From Flavobacteriales bacterium (GTDB lineage Bacteria > Bacteroidota > Bacteroidia > Flavobacteriales_E > Vicingaceae): 64,000 nt of DNA. Location of the stretch: assembly GCA_013359255.1 (NCBI GenBank), contig JABWCF010000016.1, positions 1-64,000 of the forward strand, given 5' to 3'. Both the position numbers and the translations under genes were made by a program. The notes beneath the pieces are model-generated. The model saw nothing but the letters and a program-made list of their open reading frames with translations, was not told the DNA's origin and made no database searches. This document shows, piece by piece, positions 1-8,356 of this stretch. Each line of letters begins with the position of its first letter. Position 1 is the first letter of the stretch.

Positions 1-944
1 GGCTGCCCTTTAAACGTGCCATCCCAGCCTGTTTCTTTTTGGTTGGTGTAAAATACCTCCTGCCCCCAGCGGTTATACACCCGCAGCTCTATGCTTTGCA
101 CATACTTTGCTCCCAATACACTAAACACATCGTTTTGCCCATCTGCGTTGGGCGAAAAGGCGGTGGGCAGGTTTAAGTAGGCGGTATCTTTAGGTACAGG
201 GGGCGGTAGGGTATCGTTGCAACGGTAAATGCTTACTTCGTCTAGGTAGTAGTAGGCTAATATCCTATTTGGGTTTGTTATTGTATTTTCTTTATAGTAA
301 AAAATTATTGTATTTGTTGGAGCAAAATTTCCTATGATAAAATACGTTTCCCCCCCCTTTGCTTTGTAGGTGGTTTTAAGTTCTGTCCATCCGCTATCAT
401 TTTCCAAGTAAAACGTATCAGGAACGAAAGCTATTTTTTGTTGTATAAACGGCAGGCTATCATTTAGTGTTACTGTGGGTGGATAACCACCCTTGTAATT
501 AATAAACCATACACCTATGTGTTTGGCATTAATGTAATAATTTGAACTATCTGCATGGCTAATCCAAAAGGAAATACAATAGATGGAGTCTTTTAATAGT
601 GGGAGAGATAATTTTCCTTGAACGAATTCATTATCATAACCTGGCATTGCTGAATTTAAAGATATAATACCAGCGTAAACCTGACCTCTTTTAGCAAACC
701 TTCGCCCTATGAAATTTTGAGGAACACCAAGTGCATCATTTTGACCGTTTTGACATTCTTGAAATAAGTCGGGAGTTAAAGTATCTGGAGATGACCAATA
801 CATGGATATCTCATCCCTAATCCCACCTTGTTGTGGGCAAGCGGTAGTTCTATCTTCAAAAGATGGATTTAATGCCAAATTGTTTTGCCCAAAGCATAAC
901 ATCGGCAGAAAAAGTAATACAAATAAAAATTTTAAATATTTCAT
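1..944 (-). CDS. Secreted protein with T9SS type B (CHU_C, gliding-motility-associated) C-terminal domain, 3' end outside window
   Basis: The frame is open from an ATG at 944 to the window edge, giving about 314 residues without the C-terminus. It starts with a signal peptide (KYLKFLFVLLFLPMLCFGQ, cleavage after GQ). The next part has a conserved N-terminal pattern, NPSFE followed by TPDLFQEC, which from memory is common in large secreted Bacteroidota proteins and probably forms a beta-sandwich ligand-binding module. From about residue 265 comes the CHU_C/type B sorting domain, with motifs LPTAFSPNADGQNDVF, YNRWGQEVFY and GWDGTFKG. This predicts export by Sec and then type IX secretion to the surface. 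It lies 34 nt after the decayed gene 979-1628 on the same strand. An 8-base G run (minus strand, 350-357) lies inside the coding region. The substrate cannot be told. Confidence 0.85.
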   Translation of the reverse strand, partial: MKYLKFLFVLLFLPMLCFGQNNLALNPSFEDRTTACPQQGGIRDEISMYWSSPDTLTPDLFQECQNGQNDALGVPQNFIGRRFAKRGQVYAGIISLNSAMPGYDNEFVQGKLSLPLLKDSIYCISFWISHADSSNYYINAKHIGVWFINYKGGYPPTVTLNDSLPFIQQKIAFVPDTFYLENDSGWTELKTTYKAKGGETYFIIGNFAPTNTIIFYYKENTITNPNRILAYYYLDEVSIYRCNDTLPPPVPKDTAYLNLPTAFSPNADGQNDVFSVLGAKYVQSIELRVYNRWGQEVFYTNQKETGWDGTFKGQ

Positions 945-978
945 AAAAAAACAGATGTCTTTAACACCTGCTATATTA

Positions 979-1628
979 TTAATGTTGTATGTTTATTTTG
1001 TAATTTTTTCCAATATCTCCTGTACGTATTTTTATTATATACAATCCTGTTGGCATATTAACTACATTTACTGATGTACGTTGGTTTACAGAATAATGTG
1101 ATAATACTTTACGACCTACCATATCAAATATATCAATGTGCAAGGGCTGTTTACCGCTTGATTCTATATGTATGCTTTCATTGGCAGGGTTGGGGTAAAC
1201 GCTTATACTATCTTTGCTTGAAATAGCTTCAAACGTAATTTCGTTTTCTTCTTCACTGCTGAAAATTCTCAGGTTGTTTCCGTTTGCTTCTTCACAACTA
1301 TTCAGGTATTCTGTATCGTTTACTTCCTGCAACAGAAAACGAGCCAAGTAAACACCCAATCCATCATCAAATGGGCAAAGCCAGGCTATGTTTTCCAAAT
1401 CAGAAATTTGCTGGGGGGTGTAAATACCGTTGTTACTTATGCGAGAGTTTATATAAATTTCAGTAGCCGTTTGTATGTGCTGCTCTACGTGGTTTTGGGA
1501 TGTAATATTTTGGCAAGTACTTAGCAAGAGTTGTTGTTTTGTGCATGGAGCATGCTGGTAACATTAATAAATACAGCAAACACAAGGGTTTTTAGTGTCC
1601 CGAAAATGGGGGGTAAGTATTTTATAAT
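979..1628 (-). pseudogene. Decayed T9SS type A cargo gene: signal peptide and sorting tail in different frames
   Basis: Two pieces of one gene are visible. At 1628-1521 a frame encodes a signal-peptide-like segment (TLKTLVFAVFINVTSMLHAQ) and stops right after NNNSC. The only start-like codons are a GTG at 1583 or non-standard codons upstream. A second frame, open from 1563 to the stop at 979, continues with a region containing YTPQQISDLENIAWLCPF and LNSCEEANG. It ends in a type A sorting domain (SVYPNPANESIHI, then PTGLYIIKI). The second frame has no ATG start. In related proteins, from memory, this region follows several hundred residues of passenger, so an internal deletion plus frameshift is likely; a single frameshift in a short gene is the alternative. 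A consensus promoter lies at 1652-1682. A sequencing error cannot be excluded. Confidence 0.6.
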
Positions 1629-1651
1629 GAGTGCTTTATAAAGGTGTGGTA

Positions 1652-1682
1652 CAAAGATAGAGAAAAATAAAGCAGAGAACAA
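1652..1682 (-). promoter_or_regulatory. Bacteroidota-type promoter of the decayed cargo gene
   Basis: On the minus strand the -7 element TATCTTTG (1659-1652) matches TAnnTTTG exactly. A TTG (1682-1680) lies 20 nt upstream as the -33 element. Transcription would start near 1645 and run into the split signal-peptide frame, so the promoter has outlived the gene. Confidence 0.6.
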
Positions 1683-1719
1683 GAATTATGTTGCAATTAT
1701 TATTGCTTTTGGTGTTGGC

Positions 1720-2772
1720 TCATGTTTTATTTAATTCCATAATAAAAACTTTCAGAATAGTGTATGTTGGAATAGCCACCATCATAGCCCCAATGCCACC
1801 TGCAGTTCCTGCTGCTAAAAGAATAATAAATATTTCTAAGGGATGAGCCTTAATACTATTCGAATAAATATAGGGTTGCAATAACAAATTATCTATTAGT
1901 TGAACACTTGTAAAAACAATAATATATTTTATAGCCAAAGGTAGAACAACCGAAATTAAATCTTCAGAAAGATGATAATAAACCCCCAGCAGTGTACACA
2001 CAAAAGCGGCTATTAGTGGACCCAGATAGGGAATTAGGTTTAGAATTCCGGCCAAAAATGCAATTAGTAAAATGCTTTCGGAACCAATGATAAACATACC
2101 TGTAGCGGTTAAAATACTTACGGCAATTACTTCTAAAAATAATCCTACAACGTATCGCTGAAACAGTTGTTGAGCACGATGCAGAGAGGTGTAAATCTTT
2201 TCTCTTTTGCTTTCCGAAAAAAGATGAATAAGGTTCAATTTAATTTTTTCGTAATCTTTTAGGCAAAAGAAATATATAAAAAGTACGGCAAAAATTCCCA
2301 CAAAAATATCGCCTGTAATACCTACAATATTACGGAGCAACAACGGAATGTTTCCTAAATTTATTAGGCTTATAAGTTTTTCCTGAATGTATTGTTGGTG
2401 CAATTCGTACTCCGAAAGGTTGAGTGTATCTATGTACGCTTTAAGTTGAATAAATAAATGTTCGAAATTAGAAACAATAGCACCGGTATCGGTTGTATAT
2501 ATTTTTTTTGCCTCTGTTACTACTAACGGAATAAATATAAAAAATGAGCCAGCGAAGAAAAGTAGCACTGTACATACAATACATAAAGCGGAAAACCATT
2601 TGTGTTTTTCGAAAAATGGAAACTGTAATAGGAATCTGCGAACAGGCGATGTAAGAATAAGTAACACAAAAACAATAGCTAAGTAAACCACTACTTTAAA
2701 CAAAAAAGAGGCGAGTAGTAAAGCACAAATAAGAAGAAAGGAGTACCAAAAATATTTTGTATAGCGTTCCAT
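1720..2772 (-). CDS. AI-2E family transporter (PerM/YtgP-type membrane protein)
   Basis: A 350-aa polytopic membrane protein of the AI-2E/PerM family (PF01594). It has the typical pattern: paired N-terminal helices (about residues 8-28 and 60-85), a soluble stretch to about 145, then clustered helices. Those include ILLIAFLAGILNLIPYLGPL near 230-250 and a C-terminal GGIGAMMVAIPTYTI segment. The family contains exporters of autoinducer-2 and Na+/H+ antiporters, so the substrate cannot be assigned. It lies 21 nt downstream of rodA on the same strand and is probably the last gene of the rod-elongation operon, which may reflect only shared transcription. Confidence 0.85.
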   Translation of the reverse strand: MERYTKYFWYSFLLICALLLASFLFKVVVYLAIVFVLLILTSPVRRFLLQFPFFEKHKWFSALCIVCTVLLFFAGSFFIFIPLVVTEAKKIYTTDTGAIVSNFEHLFIQLKAYIDTLNLSEYELHQQYIQEKLISLINLGNIPLLLRNIVGITGDIFVGIFAVLFIYFFCLKDYEKIKLNLIHLFSESKREKIYTSLHRAQQLFQRYVVGLFLEVIAVSILTATGMFIIGSESILLIAFLAGILNLIPYLGPLIAAFVCTLLGVYYHLSEDLISVVLPLAIKYIIVFTSVQLIDNLLLQPYIYSNSIKAHPLEIFIILLAAGTAGGIGAMMVAIPTYTILKVFIMELNKT

Positions 2773-2793
2773 TTTAGAGCTAAGTTATCTAAT

Positions 2794-4098
2794 TTACCTA
2801 AACACGAGTAAGCGGTCGCGGTCTAGTTTTATTAATATAAAAAGTAAAATGGTAAAAGACCAAAGCGAAGAGCCACCGTAACTAATAAAGGGCAATGGTA
2901 TTCCTATAACGGGTGCCAATCCTATAGCCATGCCAATATTTACCATAAAATGAAAGAAAAGAATTGAGGCTACCGAATAGCCGTAAATACGGGTAAAGGT
3001 AGAACGTTGCCTTTCTGCCACTATAATTATCCTTATAAATAAAGTTAGGAAAAGAGCAATTAGAAAGAGTGAGCCGACAAAACCCCATTCTTCACCAATA
3101 GTGCAAAAAATAAAGTCGGTACTTTGCTCAGGTACAAAGTTAAATTTCGTTTGAGTACCTTCTAAAAATCCTTTGCCTAAAAAGCCTCCGGAGCCAATGG
3201 CAATGAGGCTTTGGTTTACGTTGTAGCCGGCTCCTTTTGGGTCGCTTTCTATACCTAGTAATACATTTATTCTGGTAGCCTGATGTGGTTCTAGTACTTT
3301 TTCAAAAATATAATCTACGCTAAAAATGAGTCCGGCAGAAAAAATCCAGGCTAAAAGAATTACAATCCAAATGCGTTTAATTTTTCGGGTAATAGAATAC
3401 ATAAGGAGAGCAATGCTTCCTAAAATTCCAATCAGAAACCAATCGCCCGAAAGGGTAATTCCAAAAGGGAGCGAAAAAGTACTTAACCGCATAAGCAGAG
3501 AGAGGATAAAGAGTGTGGCGGTGTACAATCCAAGAATCATTATATTTCCGGATAACCCTTCGCGATAAAGAACAAAAATAAATGCGAAAAATACCAAGGT
3601 AGAACCGGTATCATTTTGAGCAAGTACCATAACAGCGGGTAATAAAATAATGAAGGTTGCCGTTATTTTTGTTCTTAAGTTTTCCATCCGAATACCCAGA
3701 GTGCTTAGATATTTTGCGAGAGCCAGTGCGGTAGCGAATTTTGCAAATTCCGATGGCTGAAGGGCAAATCCACCAATTTCGAACCACGATTTAGAGCCTT
3801 TAACAACCTGTCCGAACACTAACACTCCAAAAAGTAAAATCAGAATAAAGGCATAAATAGGGTAGGCAAACGATGGAAAAAAGTTTTGATCTATTACTAA
3901 AATAAGAATAGCAATTAGCAGTGAAGTGCCAATCCATAATAATTGTTTTCCGTAGCGTTGCGAAATGTCAAAAATACTCTGATGTTCTTCGTTATATACT
4001 GCGGCATATACACTAAGCCAACCAATAAAAACAAACACAAGGTAGAGAAGCGTGAGTACCCAGTCTATGTTACCGAATATATTGTTGGTATTTCTCAT
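2794..4098 (-). CDS. rodA: Rod-shape SEDS peptidoglycan glycosyltransferase RodA
   Basis: A 434-aa polytopic SEDS protein. RodA polymerises lipid II into glycan strands during elongation and works with PBP2. Family signatures are GSKSWFEIGGFALQPSEFAK near residue 105-125, the periplasmic FNFVPEQSTDFIFCTIGEEW segment near 315, and PLPFISYGGSSLW near the C-terminus. It overlaps the end of mrdA by 4 nt (ATGA), a sign of translational coupling, and sits at the end of the mreBCD-mrdA series. FtsW, the divisome paralogue, is excluded by this context rather than by sequence alone. Confidence 0.95.
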   Translation of the reverse strand: MRNTNNIFGNIDWVLTLLYLVFVFIGWLSVYAAVYNEEHQSIFDISQRYGKQLLWIGTSLLIAILILVIDQNFFPSFAYPIYAFILILLFGVLVFGQVVKGSKSWFEIGGFALQPSEFAKFATALALAKYLSTLGIRMENLRTKITATFIILLPAVMVLAQNDTGSTLVFFAFIFVLYREGLSGNIMILGLYTATLFILSLLMRLSTFSLPFGITLSGDWFLIGILGSIALLMYSITRKIKRIWIVILLAWIFSAGLIFSVDYIFEKVLEPHQATRINVLLGIESDPKGAGYNVNQSLIAIGSGGFLGKGFLEGTQTKFNFVPEQSTDFIFCTIGEEWGFVGSLFLIALFLTLFIRIIIVAERQRSTFTRIYGYSVASILFFHFMVNIGMAIGLAPVIGIPLPFISYGGSSLWSFTILLFILIKLDRDRLLVFR

Positions 4099-5909
4099 GG
4101 ATTTTGTATCAAATTGGCTTTTAACATACGTTCTTCAATATGAGGACGGGTAATGGTATCGGTTACGTATTTTTCTATGATTAAACTGGCAATAGGGGCC
4201 GCCCATGTGCCTCCAAATCCGGCATTTTCTACTACTACAGCAATGGCAATTTTAGGATTTTCGCGTGGGGCAAATGCAACGAAAACAGAATGGTCTTTTC
4301 CGTGTGGGTTTTGTGCTGTACCTGTTTTACCGCACATATTTATATCTTTTATTTTTGAGGCTGCGGCTGTACCCATTTGTACAGCCATTTCCATACCGTC
4401 TATTACTACATCGTAGTATTTTTCGTTAACACTAGCATGGTTTTTCTTTAAAAATTCTGCCTTGGTATATGGGGTGTCGTTCAATTTTTTAATAATATGC
4501 GGAATATAGTAATAGCCCCGGTTGGCAATAATGCACATTACGTTGGCCATTTGCACAGGTAAAATGCCTAGTTCTGCTTGGCCTATTCCAAGAGATACAA
4601 TGGTAGAAGATTTCCAACCATTTTTGCCAAAGTATTTATTATAGTATTCAACCGAAGGAACATTTCCGCTTAGTTCGTGCGGGAGGTCGGTACCTAATTT
4701 TTTTCCTATTCCAAAACTTAGAATGTGGTTTCTCCAATTGGTGTAGCTTTCTTCAAAGGTTTTAAATCCTTTTTTATCTACAATACTTCGGAATACGTAA
4801 CTGTAATACGAGTTGCACGATGTTCGGATAGACCCTCTCAAATCGGAGGGAGAAGCATGAGGGTGGCATTTGGGTTTGCCTCCTAATAGTGGATATCCGC
4901 CATGACAGGGGTATCGAGTTTCGGGAAACAGTACTTGTTCTTGTTGCCCTATTAAAGCATCTACCAATTTAAATATAGAACCGGGAGGATATTGTGCCAT
5001 TAAGGCTCTGTTGAAAAGTGGCTTTAGTGAGTCTTTTGCCAATTCAGGAAAATTTTTACTTCTTGCTCTTCCTACCAGTAAATTAGGGTCGTATGTTGGA
5101 CTGGTTATAAAGGCCAGTATTTCTCCGGTAGAAGGTTCTATGGCTACGATGCTGCCTTTTTTGTTTTGCATTAATTTTTCTCCGTATTCCTGAATTTGTT
5201 CATCAATGGTAATGTGCATGCTTTTTCCGGAAACGGCCAGTGTGTCAAATTTTCCATTGAGGTATTTTCCTTTTTCTCGGTTATGCACATCAACCATCAA
5301 GTAATTTATTCCTCTAATTCCACCTAAAATCTCTTCGTACGATTTTTCTATTCCACTCATGCCAATATAATCGCCCATGCGGTATTTCGGATTTTTTTTA
5401 ATGGTGTTTTCATCTACTTCGCCAATATAGCCCAACAAGTGTGCTGCAATGGATTTGGGGTATTTACGTAAGGTACGCCATTGCACGTAAAATCCGGGGT
5501 AATACATTAATTTTTCTTGTATTTCGGCATACGATTTAGATGAAATTTCTTTTTCGAAAACCGATGATTTATAGCGAGAATATTTTTTTGCTTTATGAAT
5601 TCGTTCTATGAATTGTTCTTTACTAATTCCAATTAATTTACAAAAAGCGAGCGTGTCTATAGGTTGTAGCTGGTTAGGGATTACCATTAAATCGTAAGCG
5701 GCTTCGTTGTATACCATTAATTTGCCGTTACGGTCGTATATCATACCCCGTGCAGGGTATATAATAACCCTGCGAAGTACATTATTGCTTGCTTCTAATT
5801 TATACTGATTATCCGGAATCTGAAGGTAAAACAAGCGGACCAGGAAAATAAAACAGAGCAAAGAGAAAATAAAGAAGATTACAATTTTTCTGTTTTCTAA
5901 ACCGTGCAT
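4095..5909 (-). CDS. mrdA: Penicillin-binding protein 2 (elongasome transpeptidase)
   Basis: A 604-aa class B PBP that cross-links peptidoglycan during cell elongation as partner of RodA. One N-terminal membrane anchor (about residues 8-27) is followed by a dimerisation/pedestal domain (PARGMIYDRNG, then YPKSIAAHLLGYIGEV). The transpeptidase domain has SxxK as PGSIFK near residue 310, SCN in RTSCNSYYSY as the SxN motif, and KTGTAQ near 528. The long YPCHGGYPLLGGKPKCHPH insert is typical of PBP2, where cysteines and histidines bind a metal in some homologues. It lies 4 nt after mreD and overlaps rodA by 4 nt. Confidence 0.96.
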   Translation of the reverse strand: MHGLENRKIVIFFIFSLLCFIFLVRLFYLQIPDNQYKLEASNNVLRRVIIYPARGMIYDRNGKLMVYNEAAYDLMVIPNQLQPIDTLAFCKLIGISKEQFIERIHKAKKYSRYKSSVFEKEISSKSYAEIQEKLMYYPGFYVQWRTLRKYPKSIAAHLLGYIGEVDENTIKKNPKYRMGDYIGMSGIEKSYEEILGGIRGINYLMVDVHNREKGKYLNGKFDTLAVSGKSMHITIDEQIQEYGEKLMQNKKGSIVAIEPSTGEILAFITSPTYDPNLLVGRARSKNFPELAKDSLKPLFNRALMAQYPPGSIFKLVDALIGQQEQVLFPETRYPCHGGYPLLGGKPKCHPHASPSDLRGSIRTSCNSYYSYVFRSIVDKKGFKTFEESYTNWRNHILSFGIGKKLGTDLPHELSGNVPSVEYYNKYFGKNGWKSSTIVSLGIGQAELGILPVQMANVMCIIANRGYYYIPHIIKKLNDTPYTKAEFLKKNHASVNEKYYDVVIDGMEMAVQMGTAAASKIKDINMCGKTGTAQNPHGKDHSVFVAFAPRENPKIAIAVVVENAGFGGTWAAPIASLIIEKYVTDTITRPHIEERMLKANLIQNP

Positions 5910-5913
5910 AATA

Positions 5914-6435
5914 CTATGATTTAGAATCGGCCTTTTTGAAAATAAATAATTGAGAAATAAGAATAAGAATAAACGTAAACAAGGTGCTGCTTATGCTTCG
6001 GCCAAGTGTGGTAAAAAAATGAGAAAAACGAAATACTTCGGTATAAAATAAAAAAAGATGGTGCAACAATGTAAGTGTAAAAGCATAAATGATAAACCAC
6101 TTAACACCCATATCTTGAAGGCGGGGGCGGGTGGTTGTATCATACCCTTCGCGGGGAGCAATTACACGTAAAATAAATGGCCGGAAAAAGGCCATAAACA
6201 CACTAGCTGAGGCGTGCACTCCTGTGGTTCCTAAAAAAATATCGACACATAAACCGAGTAAAAATGAAAGCAGTAATAAAGCATATTTCGAAATATCGAA
6301 AGGTAAAGAGAGGATAAAAAGAATATATAAATAGGGGTTTAAATACCCGCTTAGTTGAACATTGTTTAGCACAAACGATTGTAATAAGATGAGAAAAATA
6401 AAACTGAATATGTATCGAAATAAGTTGCTGTTCAT
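5914..6435 (-). CDS. mreD: Rod shape-determining membrane protein MreD
   Basis: A 173-aa very hydrophobic protein with about five membrane segments. It sits exactly where MreD belongs, with its start overlapping the end of mreC by 4 nt and its end 4 nt before mrdA. Visible family-like features are the N-terminal helix, the PYLYILFILSLPFDIS stretch, and LLSFLLGLCVDIFLGTTGVH, which matches the GxxxD pattern of MreD. It is part of the MreBCD elongasome complex. Sequence conservation is low in this family, so the assignment leans on position. Confidence 0.9.
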   Translation of the reverse strand: MNSNLFRYIFSFIFLILLQSFVLNNVQLSGYLNPYLYILFILSLPFDISKYALLLLSFLLGLCVDIFLGTTGVHASASVFMAFFRPFILRVIAPREGYDTTTRPRLQDMGVKWFIIYAFTLTLLHHLFLFYTEVFRFSHFFTTLGRSISSTLFTFILILISQLFIFKKADSKS

Positions 6436-7262
6436 TGTTCTTCGGTTAACTTTTCAAGTTCCTTTATTTCTTCTTTCAAGAGGTTTTTCACAACGTAAAC
6501 ATAATTTATGTTTTTATAATCTTGTGTAAATTGTATTTTAACCGTATAAAAATTCTTTTCGGGAGGCAATTCAAAAGAGAGAACGGTACCTATGTTTATA
6601 TTTTCAGGAAATACAGTAGAGTATCCGGTAGTAATAATTGTATCGCCTCTTTTTATTTTAATATGGCTTGGAATATCTTCTACAATACCTGTTTGGTAAT
6701 GGTTGCCATCCCAATAACAAGAACCAAAAAAACCGGTATTTTTTACTTTGGCACTAGCTCTGAAATTAGTGTGGAGAACGGAAACTACTGTAGAAAAATT
6801 AGGCGAAACATGTTTTACAATTCCAATAATTCCGTTGGGGCCTATTACCCCCATTTCGGGTTCAATTCCGTTTAATGCTCCTTTATCTAAGGTTATGTAA
6901 TTACTCGATTTGTTTACGGAATTATTAATTATTTTACAGGTTATGTAAACGTACTTTTGTTTAAAAAGTGTATCGTTGATAAGGTAATTTTCTCCAAATA
7001 ATTTCATTTTCGATTCTAAAGCCGAAATTTTTAGCCGGGCATTTTCTTCGGCTAGTTCTTTATTAATATTTTTTAGGTTTAGGTATTCGGTAATTGCGGC
7101 ATACCTATTTTGTATGGAGCCCGATGTTTCGTAAAACAAATTAAGAAAAGAACTGCGTTGATAATGGTTGTTCTGAACGATTAGAAAGAAGCAAATTAAT
7201 TCAAACAACAGAAATAAAATAAAAAACGAATACCGGATTAAAAGCTTTATTAAATTGCTCAT
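6432..7262 (-). CDS. mreC: Rod shape-determining protein MreC
   Basis: A 276-aa bitopic protein. It has one membrane helix (about residues 10-29), a coiled coil near 60-95 (NLKNINKELAEENARLKISA), and the beta-barrel MreC core with GPNGIIGIVKHVSPNFSTV and GDTIITTGYSTVFPENINIG. MreC is the periplasmic scaffold that links cytoplasmic MreB to PBP2 and RodA. It lies 22 nt downstream of mreB and overlaps mreD by 4 nt. The length is normal for the family. Confidence 0.95.
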   Translation of the reverse strand: MSNLIKLLIRYSFFILFLLFELICFFLIVQNNHYQRSSFLNLFYETSGSIQNRYAAITEYLNLKNINKELAEENARLKISALESKMKLFGENYLINDTLFKQKYVYITCKIINNSVNKSSNYITLDKGALNGIEPEMGVIGPNGIIGIVKHVSPNFSTVVSVLHTNFRASAKVKNTGFFGSCYWDGNHYQTGIVEDIPSHIKIKRGDTIITTGYSTVFPENINIGTVLSFELPPEKNFYTVKIQFTQDYKNINYVYVVKNLLKEEIKELEKLTEEQ

Positions 7263-7284
7263 TTATGCTCCGGTTTATGTATTT

Positions 7285-8307
7285 TTATTTAATCAGAAAA
7301 GGTAGTTTATCAATATTTTTTAGGGCAATTCCTGTTCCTCTGGCAACGGCTCTTAGAGGGTCTTCGGCAACGTGTACCGGAAGTTTTGTTTTAATGGAAA
7401 TTCTTTTATCTAAGCCTCTAAGTAAAGAGCCTCCACCTGCCAAATAAATGCCTGTTTTGTATATATCGGCCGATAGCTCTGGGGGAGTAAGTTCGAGGTT
7501 GTTTAAAACAGCTTCTTCAATTTTTGAAATGGATTTATCTAATGCGTGTGCTATTTCTTGGTAAGAAACAATAATTTCTTTTGGAGTGCCTGTCATTAAA
7601 TCTCTACCTTGAACGGCATAGTCGGCTGGCGGATTGTCTAATTCGGGAAGGGCTGCTCCAACTTCAATTTTAATTTGTTCGGCCGAGCGTTCGCCTATCA
7701 TCAGGTTGTGCTGCCTTCGCATGTAGTCCATAATGTCGCTGGTAAATTCATCACCTGCTACCCGTATAGATTTATCGCAAACAATACCGCCTAAGGCAAT
7801 TACGGCAATTTCGGAAGTGCCACCGCCAATATCAATAATCATATTTCCCATGGGTTCTAGTACATCAATGCCAATTCCAATGGCTGCGGCCATGGGTTCG
7901 TGAATTAAATAAACATCTTTTGCTCCGGCATGTTCGGCCGAGTCTTTTACGGCACGTTTTTCTACTTCGGTTATTCCAGATGGAATACAAATGACCATAC
8001 GCAGGGAAGGAGAAAAAAATCTTCTCTTAGGGTTTATCATTTTAATAAGCATCCGAATCATGTGTTCGGCAGCGTAGAAATCGGCAATAACTCCATCTTT
8101 AAGCGGACGAATGGTTTTGATGTTTTCGTGTGTTTTGCCATGCATTTGCATAGCCTCTTTGCCAACAGCTATAATTTTTCCTGTTCTTCGGTCTTGTGCA
8201 ACAATAGAGGGTTCGTCTACCACTACTTTGTCATTGTGTATAATTAGGGTATTTGCGGTACCCAGGTCAATTGCAATTTCTTGTGTTAAAAATTCGAATA
8301 GTGCCAT
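7285..8307 (-). CDS. mreB: Rod shape-determining actin homologue MreB
   Basis: A 340-aa MreB of standard length. ATP-binding motifs of the actin fold are visible: phosphate 1 IDLGTANTLI at residues 13-22, phosphate 2 IDIGGGTSEIAV near 158-169, and the adenosine loop LAGGGSLLRG near 288. It polymerises under the membrane and directs the PBP2/RodA machinery encoded just downstream. It follows purH by 46 nt; a -7 type box lies at 8349-8356, so it may have its own promoter as well as read-through from purH. Confidence 0.97.
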   Translation of the reverse strand: MALFEFLTQEIAIDLGTANTLIIHNDKVVVDEPSIVAQDRRTGKIIAVGKEAMQMHGKTHENIKTIRPLKDGVIADFYAAEHMIRMLIKMINPKRRFFSPSLRMVICIPSGITEVEKRAVKDSAEHAGAKDVYLIHEPMAAAIGIGIDVLEPMGNMIIDIGGGTSEIAVIALGGIVCDKSIRVAGDEFTSDIMDYMRRQHNLMIGERSAEQIKIEVGAALPELDNPPADYAVQGRDLMTGTPKEIIVSYQEIAHALDKSISKIEEAVLNNLELTPPELSADIYKTGIYLAGGGSLLRGLDKRISIKTKLPVHVAEDPLRAVARGTGIALKNIDKLPFLIK

Positions 8308-8348
8308 ATTTTTAATATCCTTTTATTTTAGGAGGGTATAAGTTTACG

Positions 8349-8356
8349 CAAAATTA
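8349..8356 (-). promoter_or_regulatory. Possible -7 element before mreB
   Basis: TAATTTTG on the minus strand matches TAnnTTTG and overlaps the purH stop codon. I see no TTTG at the right distance upstream, so this is only a candidate for a promoter separating the mre-mrd-rod genes from purH. Confidence 0.35.

Noticed and set aside
802-1074. Plus-strand 90-codon frame over the gap between the two T9SS genes
   Set aside because: It is antisense to the signal-peptide end of the cargo gene and the sorting tail, with no family features.
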